A stretch of DNA of 17,133 nt from DASRTE01 sp035656095 (GTDB taxonomy: Bacteria > Actinomycetota > Actinomycetes > Jiangellales > Jiangellaceae): the NCBI GenBank assembly GCA_035656095.1, contig DASRTE010000160.1, positions 1-17,133 on the forward strand, written 5' to 3'. Within the stretch, counting starts at the first letter, position 1, and each line of letters begins with the position of its first letter. A program made the position numbers and the translations under genes. Shown one piece after another: positions 6,441 through 12,513 of the stretch. The notes beneath the pieces were generated by a model, which was not told the DNA's origin, made no database searches, and saw only the letters and a program-made list of their open reading frames with translations.

Positions 6441-7283
6441 CTACCAGCGCGCGATCACCCGGCACGGCCCCCCAGAGCCCTGCTCCCAGGGGATCAGCCC
6501 GACGAACAGCTCGGTGCCCCGCGGCGGAATGGTGTTGTGATTGCGGATGTTCTCCAGCCCCCAGCAATCGGCACCGAGCAGGTTCACGTGGACCTCGAAC
6601 GTCGTCGACGGTCCATGATCGAGGCTGAGCGTGTCGACCCCGATCCCGGTGATGTCCCGACGGTCGACCAGCCAATCGATCGCCTCGACGTCGAATCCGG
6701 GGAAGTGGTAGACGCCGCTCGCGTCGGTGCCACGGTAGAGGGCGGTGGAGCCGGCCCGGGTCTCCCAACCTGAGTACATGAGGACCGCCGACCGGCGTGG
6801 GATCCGCCCGTGGCGCCGCTCGAACCCGATCAGGTCGTCGACGGTGACCTCCGCGTCGTGGTCGGAGGCGACCTTGTCACTGATGTCGACCACCACGGCG
6901 GGGACGAACAGGTCGTCCAGCCCGATGTCCGGCGACAGCCGGCCGCCCGGGGTGAAGTGCCCCGGTGCGTCCATGTGTGTCGCGGTGTGCTCGTAGAAGC
7001 TCCAGCGCTGCAGGTAGTAGCCGTTCTCCTCGATCGTGACGTGCGTCGATCGGGCGGCTTCCTCGCCGTCGACGAAGACCGGGAACGACGGCGAGAAGGT
7101 CCAGGTGAGGTCGCGCATGCGGCGGCGGCCCTGGGGGGTTGCGACCGCCGCGGGGCCGGCCAGCGCGCCGACCGTGGCGCCGAGACCACCTGCGAGCACG
7201 GCCCGACGGCCCACCGGCCGCCCCTGATGAGCCGGCCCATCCAACTGATCGCGCACCGCTTCGTGAGTTTCGGCAAGGCACAT
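6441..7283 (-). CDS. Cyclase family / kynurenine formamidase-like metal hydrolase with Tat signal
   Basis: 280 residues on the minus strand from ATG 7283, with GGAGG (complement of 7289-7293) 5 bases upstream. Residues 26-27 are a twin arginine in G-R-R-A-V-L-A-G-G-L-G. They are followed by a hydrophobic stretch and a possible A-V-A cleavage site near 46-48, so Tat export is likely. The mature part carries the family metal motif H-T-A-T-H-M-D-A-P-G-H-F (99-110), where His99, His103, Asp105 and His109 would hold zinc or manganese. Y-S-G-W (170-173), G-I-G-V-D-T-L-S-L-D-H (213-223) and E-V-H-V-N-L-L (230-236) also match. The family hydrolyses amides or lactones (kynurenine formamidase, isatin hydrolase, cyclases). 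Export argues against a cytosolic tryptophan-degradation role. It is divergent from the radical SAM gene at 7400. Confidence 0.92.
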   Translation of the reverse strand: MCLAETHEAVRDQLDGPAHQGRPVGRRAVLAGGLGATVGALAGPAAVATPQGRRRMRDLTWTFSPSFPVFVDGEEAARSTHVTIEENGYYLQRWSFYEHTATHMDAPGHFTPGGRLSPDIGLDDLFVPAVVVDISDKVASDHDAEVTVDDLIGFERRHGRIPRRSAVLMYSGWETRAGSTALYRGTDASGVYHFPGFDVEAIDWLVDRRDITGIGVDTLSLDHGPSTTFEVHVNLLGADCWGLENIRNHNTIPPRGTELFVGLIPWEQGSGGPCRVIARW

Positions 7284-7320
7284 GGGAACCTCCGTTGTTC
7301 GCCGGCGGCCTCAGGCGCGA

Positions 7321-7367
7321 GATGCGCCGCTTCCCCAAGGATGCGCCGTGATGCTGATCCGCGCATC
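7321..7367. promoter_or_regulatory. Threefold GATGCGC motif in the cyclase/AmrS divergent region
   Basis: GATGCGCCG occurs at 7321-7329 and 7340-7348, and the inverted form CGCGCATC (reverse complement GATGCGCG) at 7360-7367. Spacing is about 19-20 bp. All three lie in the 116-bp gap between divergent starts, which fits a shared operator, but no regulator is identified. Confidence 0.33.
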
Positions 7368-7399
7368 CACCCGGCGTACGGTGGTCGGGAGGCGCACCC

Positions 7400-8506
7400 A
7401 TGAACGACGTGCCCACGATCGACGACACCTTCACGGTGCCGACCCAGCATTGGCACCGTCTCGACGACGGCCGGATTCAGTGCGACGTGTGTCCGCGCGC
7501 GTGCCGGCTGCACGAGGGCCAGCGCGGTCTGTGCTTCGTCCGGGCCCGGGTGCAGGACCAGATCGTGCTCACGTCGTACGGCCGGTCCAGCGGATTCTGC
7601 ATCGACCCGGTCGAGAAGAAGCCGCTCAACCACTTCCTTCCCGGCTCGCCCGTACTCTCCTTCGGCACCGCCGGGTGCAACCTGGCCTGCAAGTTCTGCC
7701 AGAACTGGGACATCTCCAAGTCTCGTGAGATCGACACCATGGCCGACCGTGCCTCCCCGGAGACCCTCGCCGAGACCGCCGCGTCGCTCGGGTGCCGCAG
7801 CGTCGCCTTCACGTACAACGACCCGGTGACCTTCTGGGAGTACGCCGCCGACGTGGCCGACGCCTGTCACGAGAAAGGGATCAACGCCATCGCGGTGACG
7901 GCGGGTTTCATGTGTCCTGAGCCGCGGGCTGAGTTCTTTGCGCACGTGGATGCTGCGAACGTCGACCTGAAGGCGTTCACCGACGACTTCTACCACCGGG
8001 TGTGCGCTGCCCGGCTCGACCCGGTGCTCGACACGCTCAGGTTCCTCAAGCACGAGACCGACGTGTGGTTCGAGATCACCACGCTGCTGATCCCGGACCG
8101 CAACGACTCCGATGCGGAGATCGATGCCGAGACCAGCTGGATCGCGGATGCGCTCGGCCCCGACGTGCCGGTGCACTTCACCGCGTTCCACCCCGACTAC
8201 AAGATGCTCGACGTGCCGCACACGCCGGGCTCCACGCTGTCCAGGGCTCGCCGGATTGCCCGGTCGAACGGCCTGCGCTTCGTCTACACCGGCAACGTCC
8301 ACGATCGCGAGGGCGGGACGACGTACTGTCCGGGCTGTGGCGATGCGGTGGTCGTCCGCGACTGGTACGACATCGGGCGTTATCACCTCGACGACCGGGG
8401 CGGCTGCCGCTCGTGTGGCACGCGATTGCCCGGTGTCTTCGACGGTGTGGCGGAACGCTGGGGACGGCGCCGCCTGCCGGTCTACGTCGCCGGGCGCTCG
8501 CGATGA
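7400..8506 (+). CDS. amrS: AmmeMemoRadiSam-type radical SAM enzyme (AmrS)
   Basis: 368 residues from ATG 7400, with GGGAGG (7387-7392) 7 bases upstream. The radical SAM cluster motif C-N-L-A-C-K-F-C gives Cys93, Cys97 and Cys100, ligands of a 4Fe-4S cluster that cleaves S-adenosylmethionine. The N-terminus has another cysteine group (C-D-V-C-P-R-A-C, Cys28/31/35, then Cys45), typical of this family. The C-terminus adds a zinc-ribbon pair (Cys310/Cys313 and Cys336/Cys339). A-F-T-Y-N-D-P-V-T-F-W-E (136-147) and N-V-D-L-K-A-F (187-193) are also characteristic. The family is related to pyruvate formate-lyase activating enzymes and is usually found with AmrA (AMMECR1) and AmrB (Memo) partners. Neither partner is in this window, and the substrate is unknown to me. 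The C-terminal ribbon makes it longer than minimal versions. Confidence 0.93.
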   Translation: MNDVPTIDDTFTVPTQHWHRLDDGRIQCDVCPRACRLHEGQRGLCFVRARVQDQIVLTSYGRSSGFCIDPVEKKPLNHFLPGSPVLSFGTAGCNLACKFCQNWDISKSREIDTMADRASPETLAETAASLGCRSVAFTYNDPVTFWEYAADVADACHEKGINAIAVTAGFMCPEPRAEFFAHVDAANVDLKAFTDDFYHRVCAARLDPVLDTLRFLKHETDVWFEITTLLIPDRNDSDAEIDAETSWIADALGPDVPVHFTAFHPDYKMLDVPHTPGSTLSRARRIARSNGLRFVYTGNVHDREGGTTYCPGCGDAVVVRDWYDIGRYHLDDRGGCRSCGTRLPGVFDGVAERWGRRRLPVYVAGRSR

Positions 8507-8538
8507 GGTGGCGCGGCGTGCCGTCTGCCGAGAAGAGC

Positions 8539-8562
8539 ACCACGATCACGCCAGACCGTGGT
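8539..8562. terminator. Stem-loop between amrS and a convergent small gene
   Basis: ACCACG (8539-8544) pairs with CGTGGT (8557-8562) around a 12-base loop, 32 bases after the amrS stop and next to the stop of the convergent gene. It could serve both directions. There is no U-tract. Confidence 0.35.
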
Positions 8563-8563
8563 T

Positions 8564-8854
8564 TCACGCTGCGGTGAGCTCCATGCCTGTGGCGGCGGTG
8601 GCGGCGAGCGCTCCGCTGAGCGAACCCGCGGCGGCCCGGTTCCTCAGGACGGCGGACGAGGCGACGGCGAGCGCGCGCTGCCTCGTGACCTCGGGCTGAC
8701 CGACGTCCGCGAGCACGGCAGTGGCGCCCGGAGCAACCTGGACAGCCGCCTCTGCCACGACGAGCACCTCGCCGGCGTGGGCGGCGATGCCGTCGGCGGC
8801 GACCTGGGCACCGAGGATGGCCAGGTACGAGTTCAGCGTTGGGTTCAGGGACAC
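8564..8854 (-). CDS. Small Ala-rich hypothetical protein, downstream of the PNPOx-like gene
   Basis: 96 residues on the minus strand. The GTG at 8854 is preferred because AAGGAG (complement of 8863-8868) stands 8 bases upstream; the ATG at 8875 has no ribosome binding site and would bury that AAGGAG within the coding region. The sequence begins M-S-L-N-P-T-L-N-S-Y-L-A-I-L-G, is rich in Ala and Val, has no cysteine, and shows strongly GC-biased third positions, so it is a real gene. Its amphipathic, Ala-rich helices give no family I recognise. It starts 30 bases after the stop of the PNPOx-like gene on the same strand and is probably translated from the same message, under the same MocR-linked promoter. 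Function is unknown. Confidence 0.7.
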   Translation of the reverse strand: MSLNPTLNSYLAILGAQVAADGIAAHAGEVLVVAEAAVQVAPGATAVLADVGQPEVTRQRALAVASSAVLRNRAAAGSLSGALAATAATGMELTAA

Positions 8855-8884
8855 GGTGGTGACTCCTTCGTTCATCGGTTGCGA

Positions 8885-9562
8885 TCAGTCGGATGTCCTC
8901 GGGTGGTGGAGCCGTCGTCGTGCGGCGCGCAGCGAGTCCGGGGGTGACGCCCCGGGCGGAACGTCGTCCGCCGCCACGGCCTCATCGGTGCGCACACCGA
9001 GGGGTAAGACGCCCGCCCAGACGTTCGGATCGGAAGCGTCGTCGGCGGAGGGCCCACCGGTCCGGACCTTCACCGACACCTCGTCGAGGAGCAGGGCGAG
9101 CACGAGGGTGGCCGCGAGCTCGCGGGTCGTCGGAGGGCGGACCTCGTCCCACCGGCCGGGCATCAGGTGGCCACTGAGCGCTCGAAGCGCGTCGACGCGC
9201 TCGTCGCCCTCGAGCACCTTTGCGGTCCCGAAGACGACCGCCGACCGGTAGTTCATGCTCGACTCGAAGATCGAGCGGGCGAAGACCAGCCCGTCCAGGT
9301 GCGTGACGGCCACCGCGATGGGTGCGCCGCCGGCCGCCGCTCGCAGCAGCCCGGCTCCGGTAGAACCGTGCAGGAGCAGGCGGTCACCATCGCGGGCGTA
9401 GGCGACTGGCAGCAGTACGGGCCCGCCGTCGACGCAGAGGGCGACGTGCGCAACCAGCCCGCTGTCGAGGATCTCGTACAGGACTTCGCGATCGCGCACC
9501 TGACGTTCACGGAGCCGACGAACGCGAGTTCGCTCGGTGACGGGAAGCAGTGCGGTCGTCAT
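8885..9562 (-). CDS. Pyridoxamine 5'-phosphate oxidase family (FMN-binding split-barrel) protein
   Basis: 225 residues on the minus strand from ATG 9562. No clear ribosome binding site is seen, so the message may be leaderless or have a short leader. Landmarks are L-P-V-A-Y-A-R-D-G-D-R-L-L-L-H-G-S-T-G-A (51-70), S-I-F-E-S-S-M-N-Y-R-S-A-V-V-F-G (97-112), S-V-K-V-R-T-G-G-P (163-171) and W-A-G-V-L-P-L (182-188). These fit the flavin-nucleotide-binding branch of the PNPOx split-barrel superfamily, not classical PdxH. Such proteins bind FMN or F420 and may be reductases or oxidases of unknown substrates. The gene diverges from a MocR/PdxR-type regulator, which suggests that B6-linked or small-molecule control acts on it. 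The C-terminal 35 residues are low-complexity. Confidence 0.88.
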   Translation of the reverse strand: MTTALLPVTERTRVRRLRERQVRDREVLYEILDSGLVAHVALCVDGGPVLLPVAYARDGDRLLLHGSTGAGLLRAAAGGAPIAVAVTHLDGLVFARSIFESSMNYRSAVVFGTAKVLEGDERVDALRALSGHLMPGRWDEVRPPTTRELAATLVLALLLDEVSVKVRTGGPSADDASDPNVWAGVLPLGVRTDEAVAADDVPPGASPPDSLRAARRRLHHPRTSD

Positions 9563-9582
9563 GGCTGCTACTCTGCCTCACT

Positions 9583-9631
9583 AGTGGACTGCTTCATAGG
9601 CCACTTGGACGACCTTGGAGCAGACCACTTG
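9583..9631. promoter_or_regulatory. Three AGTGG-core sites, candidate MocR/PdxR operator
   Basis: The 77-bp gap between the divergent PNPOx-like and MocR genes holds AGTGGACT on the plus strand (9583-9590), CAAGTGGC on the minus strand (9600-9607) and CAAGTGGTCT on the minus strand (9622-9631). The last two are direct repeats 24 bp apart. From memory, the Corynebacterium glutamicum PdxR motif is AAAGTGG(A/T)CTA, and the first and third sites share 8-9 consecutive bases with it. MocR regulators often bind such repeats at their own divergent promoters. Functional use is inferred. Confidence 0.55.
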
Positions 9632-9639
9632 AGGCTCTC

Positions 9640-11061
9640 ATGGTGCGCATGACGGAAGTCGAGCTGCCGATCGCTCTCGACCGGAGCGACGACGACGGCC
9701 GGCGAGACCTCCGTCAGCAGGTCGCCGAGCAGTTGCGCCAATCGATCAGGACCGGCTCGTTCGCCGCCGGTCAGCGGCTGCCCTCTTCGCGTGCACTTGC
9801 GGCCCACCTGGGCGTGTCGAGGGCGACCGTCGTGGCAGCCGTGACCGAGCTCGAGGGCGAGGGGTGGGTCGAGTCCCGCCACGGATCAGGGACCTATGTC
9901 GCAGTGGGCATCGAGACCACGCAGCTCGAGCCCCTCGCCTCCCAGGTCGCCGTGCGCGCTGATCACGCCGATCGACCTGGTCGGCTCATCGACCTTGTTC
10001 CTGGGCGCCCGGACACGTCCGGACTCGTCGATCCGGCATGGCGGCGGGCATGGCGGGACGCGTCGTCGGCTCAGGTGAGACCCGTCGAACTCCCGGCGGC
10101 CGGGCTCGACGAGGTGCGGGTGGCGATCGCCGAGCACGTCAGGAGGGCCCGGGGGCTCGCCTGTCGACCCGACCAGGTGGTGGTCACCGCAGGGGCCGGT
10201 GACGCGATCCGTCTCCTGGCCGACGCGGCCGGCGTCAGCGGCGGCACCGTGGCTATGGAGGAGCCTGGGTACCCGTCGGCCAGGGCGGTCCTGACCCTCG
10301 CCGGCGCGCGCCTGCACCCGGTCGCGGTCGACGACGACGGCCTGGTGGTCGATGGACTGGCCGGGGCACCCGTCGGCACCCGGGTGCTCTATCTCACGCC
10401 CAGCCATCAGTACCCGCTCGGCGGTCGCCTGCCGGTCGAGCGTCGGCTCGCTGTTCTGCGGTGGGCCACGGAGCACGACGTGCTGGTGCTCGAGGACGAC
10501 TACGACGGCGAGTTCCGATTCGGCGCCACACCGGTCCCGGCTCTTGCGTCGCTCGACACCGGTGGTCGGGTCGCCTACATCGGGACGCTGTCGAAGGTGA
10601 TGAGCCAGGGCCTGCGAGTCGCCTACGTGGTGGTGCCGCCGGACCTGTTCGACGCGGTTCTCGCGATTCGTGAGGTCACCGGGACGCCGGTGTCAGAGGT
10701 CGTGCAGCGTGCGATGGGGTCATACATCGGGAACGGGGGACTTCGCCGGCATGTCGCCCGGCAGCGGCGCATCTACGCGGAGCGCCGTGCGCGCCTGGTG
10801 CGCCGACTCGCCGGTCTCGACGGGGTGACCGGCGTGGCTGGGCTGGATGCCGGCCTGCATGCCGTGATCTCACTTCCACCCGGACGGGATGCGGCGTGGG
10901 TGGTGGCCGAGTCCGCCCGTGCCGGAGTCCAGGTGGTGAACCTCGACGACTACCGCATGACCCCGGACCCGTCGCAGCCGGGGATCGTCCTCGGCTACGG
11001 GCACGCCACGGCCGCCGACCTGGACCGGGCTCTCGATCTTCTCAGCCCCATCCTGCGCTGA
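9640..11061 (+). CDS. MocR/PdxR-type GntR-family regulator with aminotransferase-like domain
   Basis: 473 residues from ATG 9640 (ATG 9649 is an alternative), with GAGG (9631-9634) 5 bases upstream. An earlier in-frame start would overlap the divergent gene. Residues about 23-88 are a GntR winged helix: R-L-P-S-S-R-A-L-A-A-H-L-G-V-S-R-A-T-V (46-64), then G-W-V-E-S-R-H-G-S-G-T-Y-V (75-87). The remainder is a fold-type I aminotransferase-like domain with E-E-P-G-Y-P-S-A-R (207-215), T-P-S-H-Q-Y-P-L-G-G (253-262), E-D-D-Y-D-G-E-F (285-292) and the PLP lysine Lys319 in G-T-L-S-K. MocR proteins sense PLP and control B6 or amine metabolism genes. The divergent PNPOx-like gene is the likely target, with autoregulation through the three sites in between. 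The cofactor lysine is intact, so PLP binding is expected. Confidence 0.92.
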   Translation: MVRMTEVELPIALDRSDDDGRRDLRQQVAEQLRQSIRTGSFAAGQRLPSSRALAAHLGVSRATVVAAVTELEGEGWVESRHGSGTYVAVGIETTQLEPLASQVAVRADHADRPGRLIDLVPGRPDTSGLVDPAWRRAWRDASSAQVRPVELPAAGLDEVRVAIAEHVRRARGLACRPDQVVVTAGAGDAIRLLADAAGVSGGTVAMEEPGYPSARAVLTLAGARLHPVAVDDDGLVVDGLAGAPVGTRVLYLTPSHQYPLGGRLPVERRLAVLRWATEHDVLVLEDDYDGEFRFGATPVPALASLDTGGRVAYIGTLSKVMSQGLRVAYVVVPPDLFDAVLAIREVTGTPVSEVVQRAMGSYIGNGGLRRHVARQRRIYAERRARLVRRLAGLDGVTGVAGLDAGLHAVISLPPGRDAAWVVAESARAGVQVVNLDDYRMTPDPSQPGIVLGYGHATAADLDRALDLLSPILR

Positions 11062-11070
11062 CGCGGATCG

Positions 11071-11093
11071 CGTGCCTGCACGGCGGCGGCACG
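11071..11093. terminator. Stem-loop between mocR-type gene and DUF1992 gene
   Basis: CGTGCC (11071-11076) pairs perfectly with GGCACG (11088-11093) around an 11-base loop, in the 44-bp gap between convergent genes. No U-tract follows. It may stop transcription from both sides. Confidence 0.4.
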
Positions 11094-11105
11094 GGAGAAG
11101 CCCGG

Positions 11106-11513
11106 TCAACTTCGCGCACGGCGGCGTGCCCACTCGGCGAGGACCTCGTCGATGTCGAGCCGGCGGGCGATGGCGAACAACGGGCCGTCCTGAGGCCGGC
11201 GGATCGCATCGGCAACGCGGGCGTTGTAGTCCTTCACGAGGTCACGCACCTCAGCCTCTGACGGCACTCCCGCGAGGCCGTCGAGCAGATCCTCCGCCTC
11301 CCTTCGCAGGGCCAGCATCGGAGGAAGCGTCGAGATCTGCTCACGCTCCACGACCTGTTTGACCCACCACATCTCGTCGTACTGACCGGTGAGGCCGGGC
11401 AGGGGCTTTCCGGCCCCCGGGAGGTCGTCGAACTCGCCACGCTCCTGTGCCTCGCGGATCTGGCGCTCGACCCAGGACTCGAACCGCATGCCTGCGGGCT
11501 TGCGCTCGGTCAC
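11106..11513 (-). CDS. DUF1992 (DnaJC28-like conserved domain) protein
   Basis: 135 residues on the minus strand from GTG 11513, with GGAGG (complement of 11521-11525) 7 bases upstream. The frame stays open to 11927 but nothing upstream resembles the family. The N-terminal half carries the family signature F-E-S-W-V-E-R-Q-I-R-E-A-Q (11-23) and G-E-F-D-D-L-P-G-A-G-K-P-L (26-38), which is the DUF1992 / DnaJ homologue subfamily C member 28 domain. Residues 85-130 are helical (V-R-D-L-V-K-D-Y-N, L-D-I-D-E-V-L-A-E-W). Bacterial members are short single-domain proteins without a J domain, and their role is not established. It is convergent with the regulator gene, and no operon partner is visible upstream. 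Confidence 0.9.
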   Translation of the reverse strand: MTERKPAGMRFESWVERQIREAQERGEFDDLPGAGKPLPGLTGQYDEMWWVKQVVEREQISTLPPMLALRREAEDLLDGLAGVPSEAEVRDLVKDYNARVADAIRRPQDGPLFAIARRLDIDEVLAEWARRRARS

Positions 11514-11722
11514 GGCGATTCCTCCGCGCGAAGTCTCCGGTGCCTCGAGCGTACGCCGTCGGCCCACAGGGTCCTCGATACGGCGTCGCCGACTGGGACC
11601 CTGGCAACGAGGTACACCACGACGCCGTCGAGCGGGCTCCACGTGCGTGGCATCGCATCTGTCTGGTTCGCGCGCCACCGTAGGTGATGAAGCGAGCGTG
11701 GCGCTGGGCGAGCAGGTCGCGG
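11514..11722. other. Non-coding stretch upstream of the DUF1992 gene
   Basis: About 210 bases with no supported gene on either strand. It must hold the DUF1992 promoter, for which I see no convincing -35/-10 pair. No strong repeat or hairpin was noticed. Confidence 0.5.
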
Positions 11723-12178
11723 TCAGGAAGCTCCGCACGTCGCCTGGGTAACTGGATCGGCCAACCGTTCCTCGCCTACTCCATCGGTATACGGTGCCTG
11801 TGTGGGGTCGGGGCTGTACGTCGTCGTGAAGGTCAGCGCGGGCATTCCTGAGATCCAACGGATCCCGCGCTGGGTGATGAGAGCGCGTCTCTGCCCGTTG
11901 AACTCGAAGGCTGGCAGCACCTTCCACGGACTGCGGTCGCCGTAGACGGCGCGCTGTCGATCGATGTAGAGGAATGCGGCGGCGCGTAGCTCGCCGTCGC
12001 CGTCAGACTCCACGGGCACAGCTAACCCGACCGTGCGGCTGTGGGTGCACACGTCGACGGACTCTCCGCCGGTTTCGGCTGGCCCATCCCTCGATGCTGG
12101 GAAGCTGACCCGAAATCCAGGCGCAATGCCAGGAGGATCTTCGGCGTCAGCCGGCTCGGTGCGGTCGCCGCCCGTCAC
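11723..12178 (-). CDS. Doubtful hypothetical protein or decayed gene
   Basis: A minus-strand frame ending at TGA 11723-11725. It is open back to 12370, but the first 64 codons look non-coding, so the GTG at 12178 is taken provisionally (151 residues). No ribosome binding site supports any start. The middle (about residues 40-115 from 12178), including R-A-A-A-F-L-Y-I-D-R-Q-R-A-V-Y-G and K-V-L-P-A-F-E-F-N-G, has GC-rich third positions and protein-like composition, while the ends are less convincing. I do not recognise a family. It may be a real small gene or the remnant of a longer one. Its neighbourhood, with over 300 bases of non-coding DNA on one side and a rearrangement scar further right, favours decay. 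Confidence 0.35.
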   Translation of the reverse strand: MTGGDRTEPADAEDPPGIAPGFRVSFPASRDGPAETGGESVDVCTHSRTVGLAVPVESDGDGELRAAAFLYIDRQRAVYGDRSPWKVLPAFEFNGQRRALITQRGIRWISGMPALTFTTTYSPDPTQAPYTDGVGEERLADPVTQATCGAS

Positions 12179-12513
12179 TGAGGCGAAGATTCTTGGGCAT
12201 CTGCCCCGACGGTTCGGCGCAGCTTCCCAGGCGGCCGGCTGTGTCCACGCTGTGGACCCGAGAGCCGAGCCGTGCTTCCCCCGTCGGCGGACCTCGACGA
12301 CGCGTTCGCGGCGAGCGAAAAGAGAGATGCGATCAACCGGCGACTGCGGTGCGCCTACGCCTGTCACCACACACGACGAGCCGATCGGCCGATGCCCGTC
12401 TGGTCGATGTGTCAGAGGGAACGGGAATGATGCTGGCCGGCGGTCGGTTCGCCCTCACCATGAGGTAGCTCGATTCGCTCGAATGTCCGATTTCGGCTTG
12501 AGAAGGAGCGTTC
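12179..12513. other. Gene-poor gap upstream of the FAD oxidoreductase
   Basis: 335 bases without a supportable gene; open frames here on the plus strand are Arg/Pro-rich translations of GC-rich DNA. It contains a perfect 10-bp palindrome ATCGGCCGAT (12384-12393), a 12-bp inverted repeat at 12473-12484, and the AGAAGGAG ribosome binding site (12501-12508) of the next gene. Confidence 0.5.
12473..12484. promoter_or_regulatory. Inverted repeat upstream of the FAD oxidoreductase
   Basis: ATTCG-CT-CGAAT at 12473-12484 is an inverted repeat with a 2-base centre. It ends 16 bases before the ribosome binding site of the FAD oxidoreductase gene. Position suggests an operator or a leader element. It is short enough to arise by chance. 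Confidence 0.28.
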
